DNA of 64,000 nucleotides from Pelomonas sp039929605 (GTDB lineage: Bacteria; Pseudomonadota; Gammaproteobacteria; Burkholderiales; Burkholderiaceae_C), in assembly GCF_039929605.1 (NCBI RefSeq), contig NZ_JBDSQX010000155.1:1-64000 (forward strand), read 5' to 3'. How positions within the stretch are numbered: position 1 is the first letter of the stretch; each line of letters starts with the position of its first letter. The notes below the pieces were generated by a model that made no database searches, was not told the DNA's origin, and was given only the letters and a program-made list of their open reading frames with translations. Below, one piece after another: positions 49,781 to 58,707 of this stretch. The position numbers and the translations under genes are program-made.

Positions 49781-50263
49781 CTAGACGGGAACCGCGGTCG
49801 TGTTCTTCAGACGCTCCAGCACGAAGCTGGTCTTGCAATCCTGCACGCTGGGGTGCATCAACAGCGTGTCGCTGATGAAGCGGGCGTAGTGCTGCATGTC
49901 CTGCACCAGCACGCGCAGCAGGTAGTCCATCTCGCCGGTCAGCGCGGCGCATTCGACGACCTCTGGCCAGGTCTGCACGGCGGCGCGAAAGAGGTCGCGC
50001 GGGTTGCGCAGCGGGCTCTCGGTCTGCTTCTCCAGCCTCACGTTGAGGTAGGCCGTCAGGCCCAGGCCGATGCGCTCCGGTGCCACCAGCGCGACGTAGC
50101 TGGCGATGACGCCAACCTCCTCCAGCCGGCGCACCCGTCGCAGCACGGCGGACGACGACAGGCCAGCTTCAGCGGCGAGCGCGTCGTAGGTCAAGCGGCC
50201 ATCGGCCTGCAGGGCCCGCAGGATGCGGCGGTCGATGGCATCCAGATCGATGGCGGCGTCCAT
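49781..50263 (-). CDS. Lrp/AsnC-family transcriptional regulator
   Basis: 160 residues: N-terminal helix-turn-helix (DAIDRRILRALQADGRLTYD, LSSSAVLRRVRRLEEVGVI) and C-terminal RAM effector domain. It is divergent from hppD, a common arrangement in which an Lrp-like protein senses aromatic amino acids and controls tyrosine catabolism. ATG 50263 is chosen over an upstream frame extension. Confidence 0.92.
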   Translation of the reverse strand: MDAAIDLDAIDRRILRALQADGRLTYDALAAEAGLSSSAVLRRVRRLEEVGVIASYVALVAPERIGLGLTAYLNVRLEKQTESPLRNPRDLFRAAVQTWPEVVECAALTGEMDYLLRVLVQDMQHYARFISDTLLMHPSVQDCKTSFVLERLKNTTAVPV

Positions 50264-50382
50264 TCCCAGCCTCACGCAGTTTTCATGCGCCGAATTCTCT
50301 CCCGGCGCCTGACATTGCATGAAACATGCGCGCCTTGCGCCGCAAAATTTTCGGCCTCAAACGCATTTTTCGCGAGGCAAGC

Positions 50383-51522
50383 ATGGCCAAGTTCACTCCA
50401 TGGGACAACCCGATGGGAACCGACGGTTTCGAGTTCATCGAGTTCGCGGCGCCTGACCCGGCGGGCCTCGGCGCGCTGTTCAGGACGATGGGCTTTGCGG
50501 CCGTGGCCCGCCATCGGCACAAGAACGTGACGCTCTACCGCCAGGGCGGCGTCAACTTCATCATCAACGCCGAGAGCGACTCGTTCGCGCAGCGCTTCGC
50601 GCGCCTGCATGGCCCGTCGATCTGCGCCATCGCCTTCCGCGTGCAGGACGCCGGCCACGCCTACAAGCGCGCGCTCGAACTGGGCGCCTGGGGCTTCGAC
50701 AACAAGGCCGGCCCGATGGAGCTGAACATCCCGGCCATCAAGGGCATCGGCGACTCGCTGATCTATTTCGTCGACCGCTGGCAGGGCAAGGGCGGCGCGA
50801 CCTCCGGCGCCATCGGCAACATCAGCATCTACGACGTCGACTTCGTGCCCGTGCTGGACGCGCAAGGACAGCCGGTCGACTCCAACCCGGTGGGCCACGG
50901 CCTGACCGAGATCGACCACCTGACGCACAACGTCTTCCGTGGCCGCATGAAGGAATGGTCGGAGTTCTACGAGCGCTTCTTCGACTTCCGCGAGGTGCGC
51001 TACTTCGACATCGAAGGCAAGCTGACCGGCCTCAAGTCCAAGGCCATGACCAGCCCCTGCGGCAAGATCCGCATCCCGATCAACGAGAGCAGCGACGACA
51101 AGAGCCAGATCGCCGAGTACCTGGACCTGTATCACGGCGAGGGCATCCAGCACGTGGCGCTGGGCACGACGGACATCTACCGCTCCGTCGAGGGCATGAA
51201 GGGCACGGGCGTGGCCTTCCAGGACACCATCGAGACCTACTTCGACCTGATCGACAAGCGCCTGCCGGGCCACGGGGAGAACCTCGCCGAACTGCGCCGC
51301 TTGCGCATCCTCATCGACGGCGCCACGCACATGGGTGTGGACGACGAACTGCTGCTGCAGATCTTCACGAAGGAAGTGATCGGCCCGATCTTCTTCGAGC
51401 TGATTCAGCGCAAGGGCAACGAGGGCTTCGGCGAAGGCAACTTCAAGGCGCTGTTCGAGAGCATCGAGCTGGATCAGATCCGGCGCGGCGTGCTGAAGGA
51501 CGAATCCGTCAGGGCCGTCTGA
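50383..51522 (+). CDS. hppD: 4-hydroxyphenylpyruvate dioxygenase
   Basis: 379 residues. It converts 4-hydroxyphenylpyruvate to homogentisate in tyrosine degradation. The iron ligands His179 (EIDHLTH), His257 (IQHVAL) and Glu339 (FFELIQR) are all present and the two VOC-type halves are complete. The ATG at 50383 follows GAGG. Homogentisate dioxygenase and fumarylacetoacetase genes are not adjacent. The 3' end overlaps the convergent hydrolase gene by 49 bases. Confidence 0.96.
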   Translation: MAKFTPWDNPMGTDGFEFIEFAAPDPAGLGALFRTMGFAAVARHRHKNVTLYRQGGVNFIINAESDSFAQRFARLHGPSICAIAFRVQDAGHAYKRALELGAWGFDNKAGPMELNIPAIKGIGDSLIYFVDRWQGKGGATSGAIGNISIYDVDFVPVLDAQGQPVDSNPVGHGLTEIDHLTHNVFRGRMKEWSEFYERFFDFREVRYFDIEGKLTGLKSKAMTSPCGKIRIPINESSDDKSQIAEYLDLYHGEGIQHVALGTTDIYRSVEGMKGTGVAFQDTIETYFDLIDKRLPGHGENLAELRRLRILIDGATHMGVDDELLLQIFTKEVIGPIFFELIQRKGNEGFGEGNFKALFESIELDQIRRGVLKDESVRAV

Positions 51523-52340
51523 AGACACCGCCACGCCGCGTCCGAGTGGACAAGGCCCATGTGGCCCACGCCATCCACGCGGTGCGCGCGTGATCCCGGC
51601 AGGATGGCCGTCTCGGCCGGGTTGACGATCTGGTCACACGGCGTCCAGAAGCAGTCGACATCCGTCACCGCCGGCAACTCCGCCAGCCAGGGGCTGCGCA
51701 GGCGCATCTGCTTCGCGTTGCGCCCCTGCCCGAAGCGCGCCATGCGCGTGCCACCGTGCGGCGAGCCCAGCGTGATGACGCGCGGCGGCGCCGCATGCCC
51801 GGTGCCGTACTTGCGCCACCAGGCCCGCAGCGCGAGGCCACCCATGCTGTGCGCGCACAGCACCGGCGTGCGGCCGGTTAGCGCCTCCAGCTTGCGCACG
51901 CCGGCCTCGATCTCGTCGGCATAGGCATCGATGCTGCCGAAGGCCGGCTCCATGGACGGCGCGACAAAAGCCGTGCCCTGCGCGCGCAGCTTTTTCATCC
52001 AGCCGTTCCAACGCCCGCGGTTGCAACCGAAGCCGTGCACGAGCAGCACGCCGGTCTGCGCGCCCGCCGGCAGGTGATCGGCCTCAGCCCACTCGCGCCA
52101 GGGCTGGCGCCACGAGAACGCCAGTTCGCTGGCGACGACCTCATGGCCCCAGGCACGCAAGAGCTGACCCCAGCCCGGCGCCGGCCGGTTGACCCAGCGG
52201 AGCTGCACAAAGCCCAGCGCCAGCACGGCGGCGTGCGCGCCCAGCGTCAACAGGCCCCAGCCCCAGCCGAAGCGCCAGCCGACGAGCAGCGCCACCGCCA
52301 GCCGCAGCAACACCCAGATCCTCTGCAATCGCGCATTCAT
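51474..52340 (-). CDS. Membrane-anchored alpha/beta hydrolase
   Basis: 288 residues. Two hydrophobic segments (about 7-28 and 32-48) anchor an alpha/beta hydrolase domain with oxyanion motif LVHGFGCNRG, the nucleophile elbow AHSMGG and the final His in GVGHMGLVHSD. The family resembles triacylglycerol lipase-like and PGAP1-like esterases; the substrate is unknown. The ATG at 52340 is chosen over 52376, which would overlap the divergent gene. Its 3' 49 bases are inside hppD on the other strand. Confidence 0.85.
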   Translation of the reverse strand: MNARLQRIWVLLRLAVALLVGWRFGWGWGLLTLGAHAAVLALGFVQLRWVNRPAPGWGQLLRAWGHEVVASELAFSWRQPWREWAEADHLPAGAQTGVLLVHGFGCNRGRWNGWMKKLRAQGTAFVAPSMEPAFGSIDAYADEIEAGVRKLEALTGRTPVLCAHSMGGLALRAWWRKYGTGHAAPPRVITLGSPHGGTRMARFGQGRNAKQMRLRSPWLAELPAVTDVDCFWTPCDQIVNPAETAILPGSRAHRVDGVGHMGLVHSDAAWRCLQTALTDSSFSTPRRI

Positions 52341-52375
52341 GGGCTGAGTGTAGGAAGGCAAAATCGGCACGACCA

Positions 52376-53077
52376 ATGGATGCCCTCAGCGCCGAATCCC
52401 TGCTGACCGAACTGCGTGCCGTGGACGCCGAGCGCGCCCGCCGCGCCGCCGATCCCGAACTGGCGGCGCGCGTGCAGGCCCTCAAGGCCTACCAGCAGCG
52501 GCGCTTCGCCGCGACCTATGCCGACCTGCTCGCCAACCCACGCTACGAGGCGGCCACGCGCTTCTTCCTGCACGAGCTCTACGGCCCCGGCGACTACCGC
52601 CAGCGCGACGCCCAGTTCGCCCGCGTCGTGCCGGCGCTGACCCGGCTTTTCCCGCAAGAGGTGGTCGACACCGTCGCCAAACTGGCGCGGCTGCATGCGT
52701 TGTCTGAACGGCTGGACACGCGCATGGGCGAGCACCTGATGTCGGCCGGCATCACGGCCGCGGAATACGCCATCGCCTGGCGCGCCTGCGACGGCCCGGA
52801 CGCACGCCGGCTGCAGGTCGAGCTGACGATGGCCGTTGGCGAATCCCTCGACAAGCTCACGCGCCGGCCGCTGCTGCGCCAATCGCTGCGGCTGATGCGC
52901 GGCCCGGCGCAGATGGCGGGCCTGGGTGCGCTGCAGAGCTTTCTTGAAACCGGCTTCGACACCTTCCGCGCGATGCGCGGCGCGGCCGAGTTCCTGTCCA
53001 CTGTGCGACACCGCGAGGACACACTCGCAAGCGCTTTGTTTCGAGGAGATGCCTCCGTGCTAGGGCAACTCCCCTAG
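52376..53077 (+). CDS. FFLEELY-motif-containing protein
   Basis: 233 residues, helical. The diagnostic segment ATRFFLHELYGPGDYRQRDAQ matches the conserved FFLEELY family of betaproteobacteria and gammaproteobacteria, whose function is unknown. There is no signal peptide. It is divergent from the hydrolase gene with start codons close together and precedes the fatty-acyl-CoA ligase gene by 72 bases. Confidence 0.85.
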   Translation: MDALSAESLLTELRAVDAERARRAADPELAARVQALKAYQQRRFAATYADLLANPRYEAATRFFLHELYGPGDYRQRDAQFARVVPALTRLFPQEVVDTVAKLARLHALSERLDTRMGEHLMSAGITAAEYAIAWRACDGPDARRLQVELTMAVGESLDKLTRRPLLRQSLRLMRGPAQMAGLGALQSFLETGFDTFRAMRGAAEFLSTVRHREDTLASALFRGDASVLGQLP

Positions 53078-53149
53078 CTTGATGTAACCGGCAGTCCCAC
53101 CATCGCTGGCTTCACGCGAAGCAGCCAAAAGCCGATAAAGGGCCCGCCG

Positions 53150-54904
53150 ATGACCGCCGTTCTTGCTGAAGTCCCCCAAGTGACATCCCGCGCCAAGCCC
53201 TGGCTGGCCAGCTATCCGGCCGGTGTGCCGGCGCAGATCGACACGGGCGCCTACCGCTCGCTGGTGGACCTGCTCAACGAAGCCTTCCGCACCCATGCCC
53301 GGCGCGACGCGGCCATCTGCATGGGCCAGCGCATGCGCTTCGACGAGATGGACCAGCTCTCGACGCAGCTCGGCGCCTGGCTGCAGGCGCAGGGGCTGAA
53401 ACCGGGCGACCGCGTCGCCATCATGATGCCCAACCTGCTGCAGTACGGCGTGGCCATTGCGGCCATCCTGCGCGCGGGCTTCGTCGTCGTGAACGTGAAC
53501 CCGCTGTACACGCCGCGCGAGCTGGAGCACCAGCTCAAGGACTCCGGCGCGCGCGCCATCATCGTGCTGGAGAACTTCGCGCACACGCTGGCGGAGGTCA
53601 TCGACGCGACCGACGTGCACCACGTCATCCTTGCGTCCATGGGCGACCTGCTGAACTGGTGGAAGGGCCCGCTGATCAACTTCGCCGTGCGCCACCTAAA
53701 GAAGATGGTGCCGGAGTTCCGCCTGCAGCTGATGACCAAGGGCGGCGAAGGCCGCACCGTCGTGCGTTTCAACGAGGCGTTGAGCCACGGCGACCGCCTG
53801 CACCTGAAGAAGCCCGAGCTGGGCCCGGAAGACGTCGCCTTCCTGCAGTACACCGGCGGCACGACCGGCGTGTCCAAGGGCGCCACGCTGCTGCACCGGA
53901 ACATCGTCGCCAACATCCTGCAGGTCGAGACCTGGTTCCAGCCGATGCTGGCCAAGGTGCCTGGCTATCACGACGGCAACGTGCAGTTCACCAACGTCTG
54001 CGCGCTGCCGCTGTATCACATCTACGCGCTGACGGCCTGCTTCATGCTCGGCGCGCGCATGGGCCACCTCAACGTGCTGGTGCCCAACCCGCGCGACATC
54101 CCCGGCTTCATCGAGACGCTGCGCGGCCACAAGATCCACATCTTCCCGGCCGTCAACACGCTGTTCAATGCATTGGCCGCCGAGCCGGGCTTCTCACGGC
54201 TGGACTTCTCCGAGCTCGTCATCTCCAACGGTGGCGGCATGGCCGTGCAGCAGGCCACGGCCGAGAAGTGGCTCAAGGTCACAGGTTGCCCGGTGGTAGA
54301 GGGCTACGGCCTGTCCGAGACCGCACCGGCTGCCACCATCAACCCGCTGGACCTGCGCGTCTTCAACGGCAGCATCGGCCTGCCCATCCCGTCCACCGAG
54401 ATCACCATCCGCGATGACGACGGGCAAGACCTGCCCCTGGGCGAGCGCGGCGAGATCTGCATCCGCGGCCCGCAGGTCATGGCCGGCTACTGGAAGCGCC
54501 CCGACGAGACCGCCAACGTGATGTGCGCCGACGGCTTCTTCAAGAGCGGTGACATCGGCATCATGGACGAGCGCGGCTACGTGCGCATCGTCGACCGCAA
54601 GAAGGACATGATCCTGGTCAGCGGCTTCAACGTCTACCCGACCGAGATCGAGCAGGTCGTCAACATGCTCCCGGGCGTGCTGGAGTGCGCCGCCATCGGT
54701 GTACCGGACGCCAAGTCCGGCGAGGCGGTCAAGCTGTTCGTCGTCAAGAACGACCCGGCGCTCGCCGAGGAAGACCTGGCCAGCTACTGCGCCCAGCAGA
54801 TGACGGCCTACAAGCGGCCCAAGTTCATCGAGTTCCGCGACGAACTGCCCAAGAGCAACGTCGGCAAGATCCTGCGCCGCGAGCTGCGCACGCCGACCAC
54901 CTGA
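53150..54904 (+). CDS. fadD: Long-chain fatty-acid-CoA ligase
   Basis: 584 residues of the ANL superfamily. It activates fatty acids via an acyl-adenylate to acyl-CoA. The AMP-binding signature YTGGTTGVSKGA, the A5 motif GYGLSETAPA, the RxxRKKD-like IVDRKKDMI and the catalytic lysine region SNVGKILRREL are present. Length and motifs fit FadD. It is probably membrane-associated and cytosolic. Confidence 0.93.
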   Translation: MTAVLAEVPQVTSRAKPWLASYPAGVPAQIDTGAYRSLVDLLNEAFRTHARRDAAICMGQRMRFDEMDQLSTQLGAWLQAQGLKPGDRVAIMMPNLLQYGVAIAAILRAGFVVVNVNPLYTPRELEHQLKDSGARAIIVLENFAHTLAEVIDATDVHHVILASMGDLLNWWKGPLINFAVRHLKKMVPEFRLQLMTKGGEGRTVVRFNEALSHGDRLHLKKPELGPEDVAFLQYTGGTTGVSKGATLLHRNIVANILQVETWFQPMLAKVPGYHDGNVQFTNVCALPLYHIYALTACFMLGARMGHLNVLVPNPRDIPGFIETLRGHKIHIFPAVNTLFNALAAEPGFSRLDFSELVISNGGGMAVQQATAEKWLKVTGCPVVEGYGLSETAPAATINPLDLRVFNGSIGLPIPSTEITIRDDDGQDLPLGERGEICIRGPQVMAGYWKRPDETANVMCADGFFKSGDIGIMDERGYVRIVDRKKDMILVSGFNVYPTEIEQVVNMLPGVLECAAIGVPDAKSGEAVKLFVVKNDPALAEEDLASYCAQQMTAYKRPKFIEFRDELPKSNVGKILRRELRTPTT

Positions 54905-54924
54905 GCAGGCTCTCTAGCCAGTTG

Positions 54925-54962
54925 GGGACAGAGCTACTCGCTGCGCTCGATCGGTCTGTCCC
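54925..54962. terminator. Hairpin between fadD and the SGNH-like gene
   Basis: GGGACAGA (54925-54932) pairs with TCTGTCCC (54955-54962) with a 22-base loop containing a GCGCTCGATCG palindrome-like core. It lies between two convergent genes and probably ends both transcripts. The loop sequence resembles REP-like elements, but this cannot be confirmed here. Confidence 0.5.
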
Positions 54963-54971
54963 GCAAAGCCT

Positions 54972-55928
54972 TTAAAAGGGGTTGTTCTTCGCGCGGGTCA
55001 GCGCCAGCACGCCGATGCGCTGCTGCGCGGTCGGGCCCAGCAGCGTGTCCCCGGCCCACAGCCAGGTTGGCGTCGCGTCAGCCTTCAGCGTTTCCGTCGT
55101 GCAGTCCTGCGGCGCGATCTCGCTGCGGCAGGCCGCCTGCGTCACGTCGGAGTAGCCGAAGGCGCCGGGGAAGCGGGCGATCTGCTGGATGGTTTCGTCC
55201 ACCAGCACCAGGCCGATCAGGCGGCCGTCGTTGATCAGGTTCAGGCGCATCGAGATATTGAAGGCCGCGCTGAGTTGGTCCAGGAACGCGGCGCGGTCGA
55301 TGTCGGTCTGCTGCTCCCTCTCCTTCCAGCCGAAGGGCGTCAGGCCCACGTCGGGGATGGTGGCCACCAGCACGCGGCCGTTGGCATTGGCGATGCGGTT
55401 GGCCTGCTCGGCCAGCAGCTTGCCGCGCGCCTTGGCTTCATTGATCAGCGAATCCTTGCTGACCGCCGGGAACTGGCGGTAAAGCTCCAGGATGTCGTTC
55501 ACGCCGACCATCATGCTCACCAGGTCCTTGGGACCGAAGCGGTCGTTGGACAGATGCTGGTCGATCTTGTCGCGCACGTCGGCCACCTTGACGCCGGCGG
55601 CGGCGTACATGATGCCCTGGGGCAGCACGACGAAATCGGTGTTGCACTGGGAGAAGACGAAGTTGAAGCCGCTGGCCAGCACCTGCGTCCAGACCGGGTT
55701 GGCCCGGCACTCGATCTGCCGCGTGTCGGGGTTGAGCCCGTTGATCGTGTACTTCTTGCCACTCTGCAGGATGGCGCCGCTTTCGTCGCCGAAGGCAATG
55801 AGGCGCGTCGGTGCGAAGGGCTCGATTTGCGAGGTGCCGCCGCCGCCGCAGCCGGCGATCAGGGCCGCAGCCGCCAGCGCGGTCAGGGCCAGGCCGCGCT
55901 TGAATTTCAGGGAGACAACTCGGTGCAT
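54972..55928 (-). CDS. SGNH-fold lipoprotein with altered catalytic residues
   Basis: 318 residues. The lipobox IAGC (Cys at 25) targets it to the outer or inner membrane. An SGNH/GDSL-like fold follows: AFGDESGAI at the position of block I and MVGVNDILELYRQ at block III. Block I reads GDE instead of GDS, and the block V region WAGDTLLGPTAQQRIG lacks the usual catalytic His. The protein may not be an active esterase. It faces the fadD gene. Confidence 0.82.
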   Translation of the reverse strand: MHRVVSLKFKRGLALTALAAAALIAGCGGGGTSQIEPFAPTRLIAFGDESGAILQSGKKYTINGLNPDTRQIECRANPVWTQVLASGFNFVFSQCNTDFVVLPQGIMYAAAGVKVADVRDKIDQHLSNDRFGPKDLVSMMVGVNDILELYRQFPAVSKDSLINEAKARGKLLAEQANRIANANGRVLVATIPDVGLTPFGWKEREQQTDIDRAAFLDQLSAAFNISMRLNLINDGRLIGLVLVDETIQQIARFPGAFGYSDVTQAACRSEIAPQDCTTETLKADATPTWLWAGDTLLGPTAQQRIGVLALTRAKNNPF

Positions 55929-55957
55929 GACGATCAATTCAGGGCAGGAACAAAACT

Positions 55958-56953
55958 TCAATCGGTGAAAGCGGCCGCAGCTCGGCTGAGCCGGTCGCGT
56001 ACGCCATCCCAGGCGGAATCGCGCGGAGGCGACTCGACCCAGATCTCCCGGGCGCCGGCTGTGTCCAGCGCCCGCAACACAGCAAACAACTCGTGGGCTA
56101 CCGCCGCCGCGTTGGCCGGCTGGGCTCGCCATTCACAGGCCAACCCGGCCGGCGGCTGGGCGCGTGAATATACCGCCACCCCTTCGAGGCCCCCGCTGGC
56201 GGCCGCCGTAGCCAGACGTAAAGAAAGCCCGGCAGCGTCCAGCAGGCGCAGGCGCGCACTCGGCGCATAGTGCGCAGCCAGCGTGCCCGAGGCCTTGGGC
56301 GCATCGATATCGGGCTCGGCGAGCGGCTCGCCCAAGGCGGCCTCGATGCTTGCCCGGCTCAACAGGCCGGGGCGCAGCAGCGCGGGTCGCTCGCGGCTGC
56401 AGTCGACGATGCTGGACTCGATGCCCACCTCGCAGGCGCCGCCGTCCAGCACCATCAGCTCGGGCCCGAATTCCTCGACGACATGGCGGGCCAGCGTCGG
56501 GCTGACGCGGCCGAAGCGGTTGGCGCTGGGCGCGGCCACGCCGTTGACGCCCAGCTCGCGAGCCGCCGCCAGCACGGCGCGGGCGACCGGGTGAGCCGGC
56601 GCACGCAGCGCGATGGTGGCGTGCCCGCCCGCCGCGCTGGCGGCGACGCCGGGCTGGCGCGGCACGATGACGGTCAGCGGGCCGGGCCAGAAGGCGTCCA
56701 TCAAGCGGCGCGCCGTGGCGGGCAGGTGATCGGCGAACAGCTCGGCCCCGGCCGCGTCGAGCACGTGGACGATCAGCGGGTGATCGCTCGGCCGGCCCTT
56801 GGCGGCAAAGATCTTGGCCACGGCGGCGTCGCTGTCCGCGCGCGCCGCGAGGCCATAGACCGTCTCAGTGGGCAGGCCCAGCAGCTCGCCGTCCGCCAGG
56901 CGCCGCGCGGCGGCCTGGATGGCGTCAGGGTCGTTGCCGGGGAAGAGCAACAT
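55958..56953 (-). CDS. L-threonylcarbamoyladenylate synthase (Sua5/YrdC)
   Basis: 331 residues, matching Sua5, with a YrdC domain (about 10-190) and a C-terminal Sua5 domain. It makes threonylcarbamoyl-AMP from threonine, bicarbonate and ATP for the t6A modification of tRNA. The LPTETVYGLAARADSDAAV and KGRPSDHPL signatures and SANRFGRVSPT are present. Its ATG overlaps the stop of purK, so it is the last gene of the purE-purK unit. Confidence 0.93.
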   Translation of the reverse strand: MLLFPGNDPDAIQAAARRLADGELLGLPTETVYGLAARADSDAAVAKIFAAKGRPSDHPLIVHVLDAAGAELFADHLPATARRLMDAFWPGPLTVIVPRQPGVAASAAGGHATIALRAPAHPVARAVLAAARELGVNGVAAPSANRFGRVSPTLARHVVEEFGPELMVLDGGACEVGIESSIVDCSRERPALLRPGLLSRASIEAALGEPLAEPDIDAPKASGTLAAHYAPSARLRLLDAAGLSLRLATAAASGGLEGVAVYSRAQPPAGLACEWRAQPANAAAVAHELFAVLRALDTAGAREIWVESPPRDSAWDGVRDRLSRAAAAFTD

Positions 56954-58116
56954 CAGAAGTCTGTGGGTAGACCCAGGATGACGGCGGCCTGCACGGCCAC
57001 GTCGTGCGCTGCGGCTGGCGTCTCGGCCGTGATGTTCAGGTGGCCCATCTTGCGGCCATGGCGCGCCTCGGCCTTGCCGTAGAGGTGCAGGTGCGTGCCC
57101 GGCAGCGCCAGCACGCGGTCCCAGGCCGGCGGCGTGGGGCCACCGTCCACGTTGAACCACAGGTCGCCCAGCAGGTTCAGCATGACCGAGGCCGAATGCT
57201 GGCGCGGCACCGGCAGCGGCAGGCCGGCCAGCGCCCTCACCTGCAGCTCGAACTGCGAGACGTCGGCGCCGTTCATCGTCCAGTGGCCGGAGTTGTGCGG
57301 GCGCGGCGCCATCTCGTTGACGACGAGGCGGCCGTCTTCCAGCCAGAAAAACTCCACGCACAGCACACCGACGTAATTCAGCGTCTGGGCCACCTGGCGG
57401 GCGGCGCCAATGGCCAGCTTGGCCACCTCGGCGGGTACGTCCGGCGCGGGCACCTCGGTGACTGCCAGAATGCCGCCGCGGTGCAAATTCTGCTGCACGG
57501 GGAAGTTGACGAGCTGCCCGTCCGCACCGCGCGCGACCAGCACGCTCAGCTCGATCTTCAACGGCAGCAGTTGCTCCAGCACGCAGGGCACGCGCTTCAG
57601 CCCTTGCCAAGCGTCTGCCAGCTCGGCGGCGGTGGACACGCGCACCTGGCCCTTGCCGTCATAGCCCATGCGCAAGGTCTTCAGGATGCCGGGCAGCAGC
57701 GCCGGATCTATGGCGGCGAGTTCGATGTCGTTGGTAATGACGGCGTGCGGCGCACAAGGGACGCCTGCGGCTTCGAAATGCGCCTTCTCGATGGCCCGGT
57801 CCTGGCAGACGGCGACCGACGCCGCTGCCGGCGCGACGACGCGCATGCCGGCCAGCGTCTCCAGCGCCAAGGCCGGCACATTCTCGAACTCGGTCGTGAT
57901 GGCGTCGCAGTCGCGCGCCAGCTGGGCCAGGCCGAAGGAATCGAGGTAGTCGGCCTTCACATGCTTCTCGGCCACCGAACCGGCCGGGCTGATCGCGTCT
58001 GGGTCCAGCACGATGCAGCGGTAGCCTAGGGCCTGGGCGGCGTGAACAAACATGCGGCCCAATTGGCCGCCGCCGAGAACGCCCAGAGTGGCGACCCCGG
58101 GAAGAAGCGCGCTCAA
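56953..58116 (-). CDS. purK: 5-(carboxyamino)imidazole ribonucleotide synthase
   Basis: 387 residues of the ATP-grasp superfamily. With PurE it carries out ATP-dependent AIR carboxylation in purine synthesis. The N-terminal LGGGQLGRMF, KTLRMGYDGKGQ and EFFWLEDGRLVVNEMAPRPHNSGH blocks are diagnostic. The start is TTG at 58116, overlapping the purE stop as TTGA. It is co-transcribed with purE. Confidence 0.96.
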   Translation of the reverse strand: MSALLPGVATLGVLGGGQLGRMFVHAAQALGYRCIVLDPDAISPAGSVAEKHVKADYLDSFGLAQLARDCDAITTEFENVPALALETLAGMRVVAPAAASVAVCQDRAIEKAHFEAAGVPCAPHAVITNDIELAAIDPALLPGILKTLRMGYDGKGQVRVSTAAELADAWQGLKRVPCVLEQLLPLKIELSVLVARGADGQLVNFPVQQNLHRGGILAVTEVPAPDVPAEVAKLAIGAARQVAQTLNYVGVLCVEFFWLEDGRLVVNEMAPRPHNSGHWTMNGADVSQFELQVRALAGLPLPVPRQHSASVMLNLLGDLWFNVDGGPTPPAWDRVLALPGTHLHLYGKAEARHGRKMGHLNITAETPAAAHDVAVQAAVILGLPTDF

Positions 58117-58625
58117 CGCAGGTCCTCGGTCATCGCCTGCGCCACGGCCGTCTGGCGGGCACGGAAGGCGTCTAGCTTCTCCAGCAACGCCGCATCGCCC
58201 GTCGCCAGCATCGCCACCGCGAACAAGGCCGCGTTGGCCGCGCCGGCATTGCCAATGGCGAATGTCGCGACCGGGATGCCCTTGGGCATTTGCACGATGG
58301 AGTGGAGCGAGTCGACGCCCTGTAGGTGCCGGCTGGCCACCGGCACGCCCAGCACGGGCACCGTTGTCTTGGCGGCCAGCATGCCCGGCAGATGGGCCGC
58401 GCCGCCGGCGCCGGCGATGACGGCCTTCAGGCCCCGGCCGGCCGCCGCTTCGGCATACGCGAACATCTCGTCCGGCATGCGGTGGGCCGATACGACCCGC
58501 GCTTCAAAGGCGATGCCGAACTCGGTCAGAATCTCGGCGGCTAGCTTCATCGTTTCCCAGTCACTGCTGGAGCCCATGACGATGCCGATGACGGCATCCG
58601 GGTTCAAAGGGGCTGACGTGGACAA
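58113..58625 (-). CDS. purE: N5-carboxyaminoimidazole ribonucleotide mutase
   Basis: 170 residues, the usual size of class I PurE. Conserved GSSSDWETM, SAHRMPDEM and AGAGGAAHLPG motifs of the active site are present. The only start that includes the whole N-terminus is TTG at 58625, with GGAG about ten bases upstream, since an in-frame stop lies before it and the next ATG is inside the catalytic motif. It is the first gene of the purE-purK-Sua5 unit and divergent from the thioredoxin-like gene. Confidence 0.96.
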   Translation of the reverse strand: MSTSAPLNPDAVIGIVMGSSSDWETMKLAAEILTEFGIAFEARVVSAHRMPDEMFAYAEAAAGRGLKAVIAGAGGAAHLPGMLAAKTTVPVLGVPVASRHLQGVDSLHSIVQMPKGIPVATFAIGNAGAANAALFAVAMLATGDAALLEKLDAFRARQTAVAQAMTEDLR

Positions 58626-58707
58626 AGCGCGCTCCGAGGCTCAGGAAAGCCTTGAATTGTAGAAGCCGAGGCTCAACCTCCCGCTCGGGCCCAATCTCCT
58701 GTCCGCC

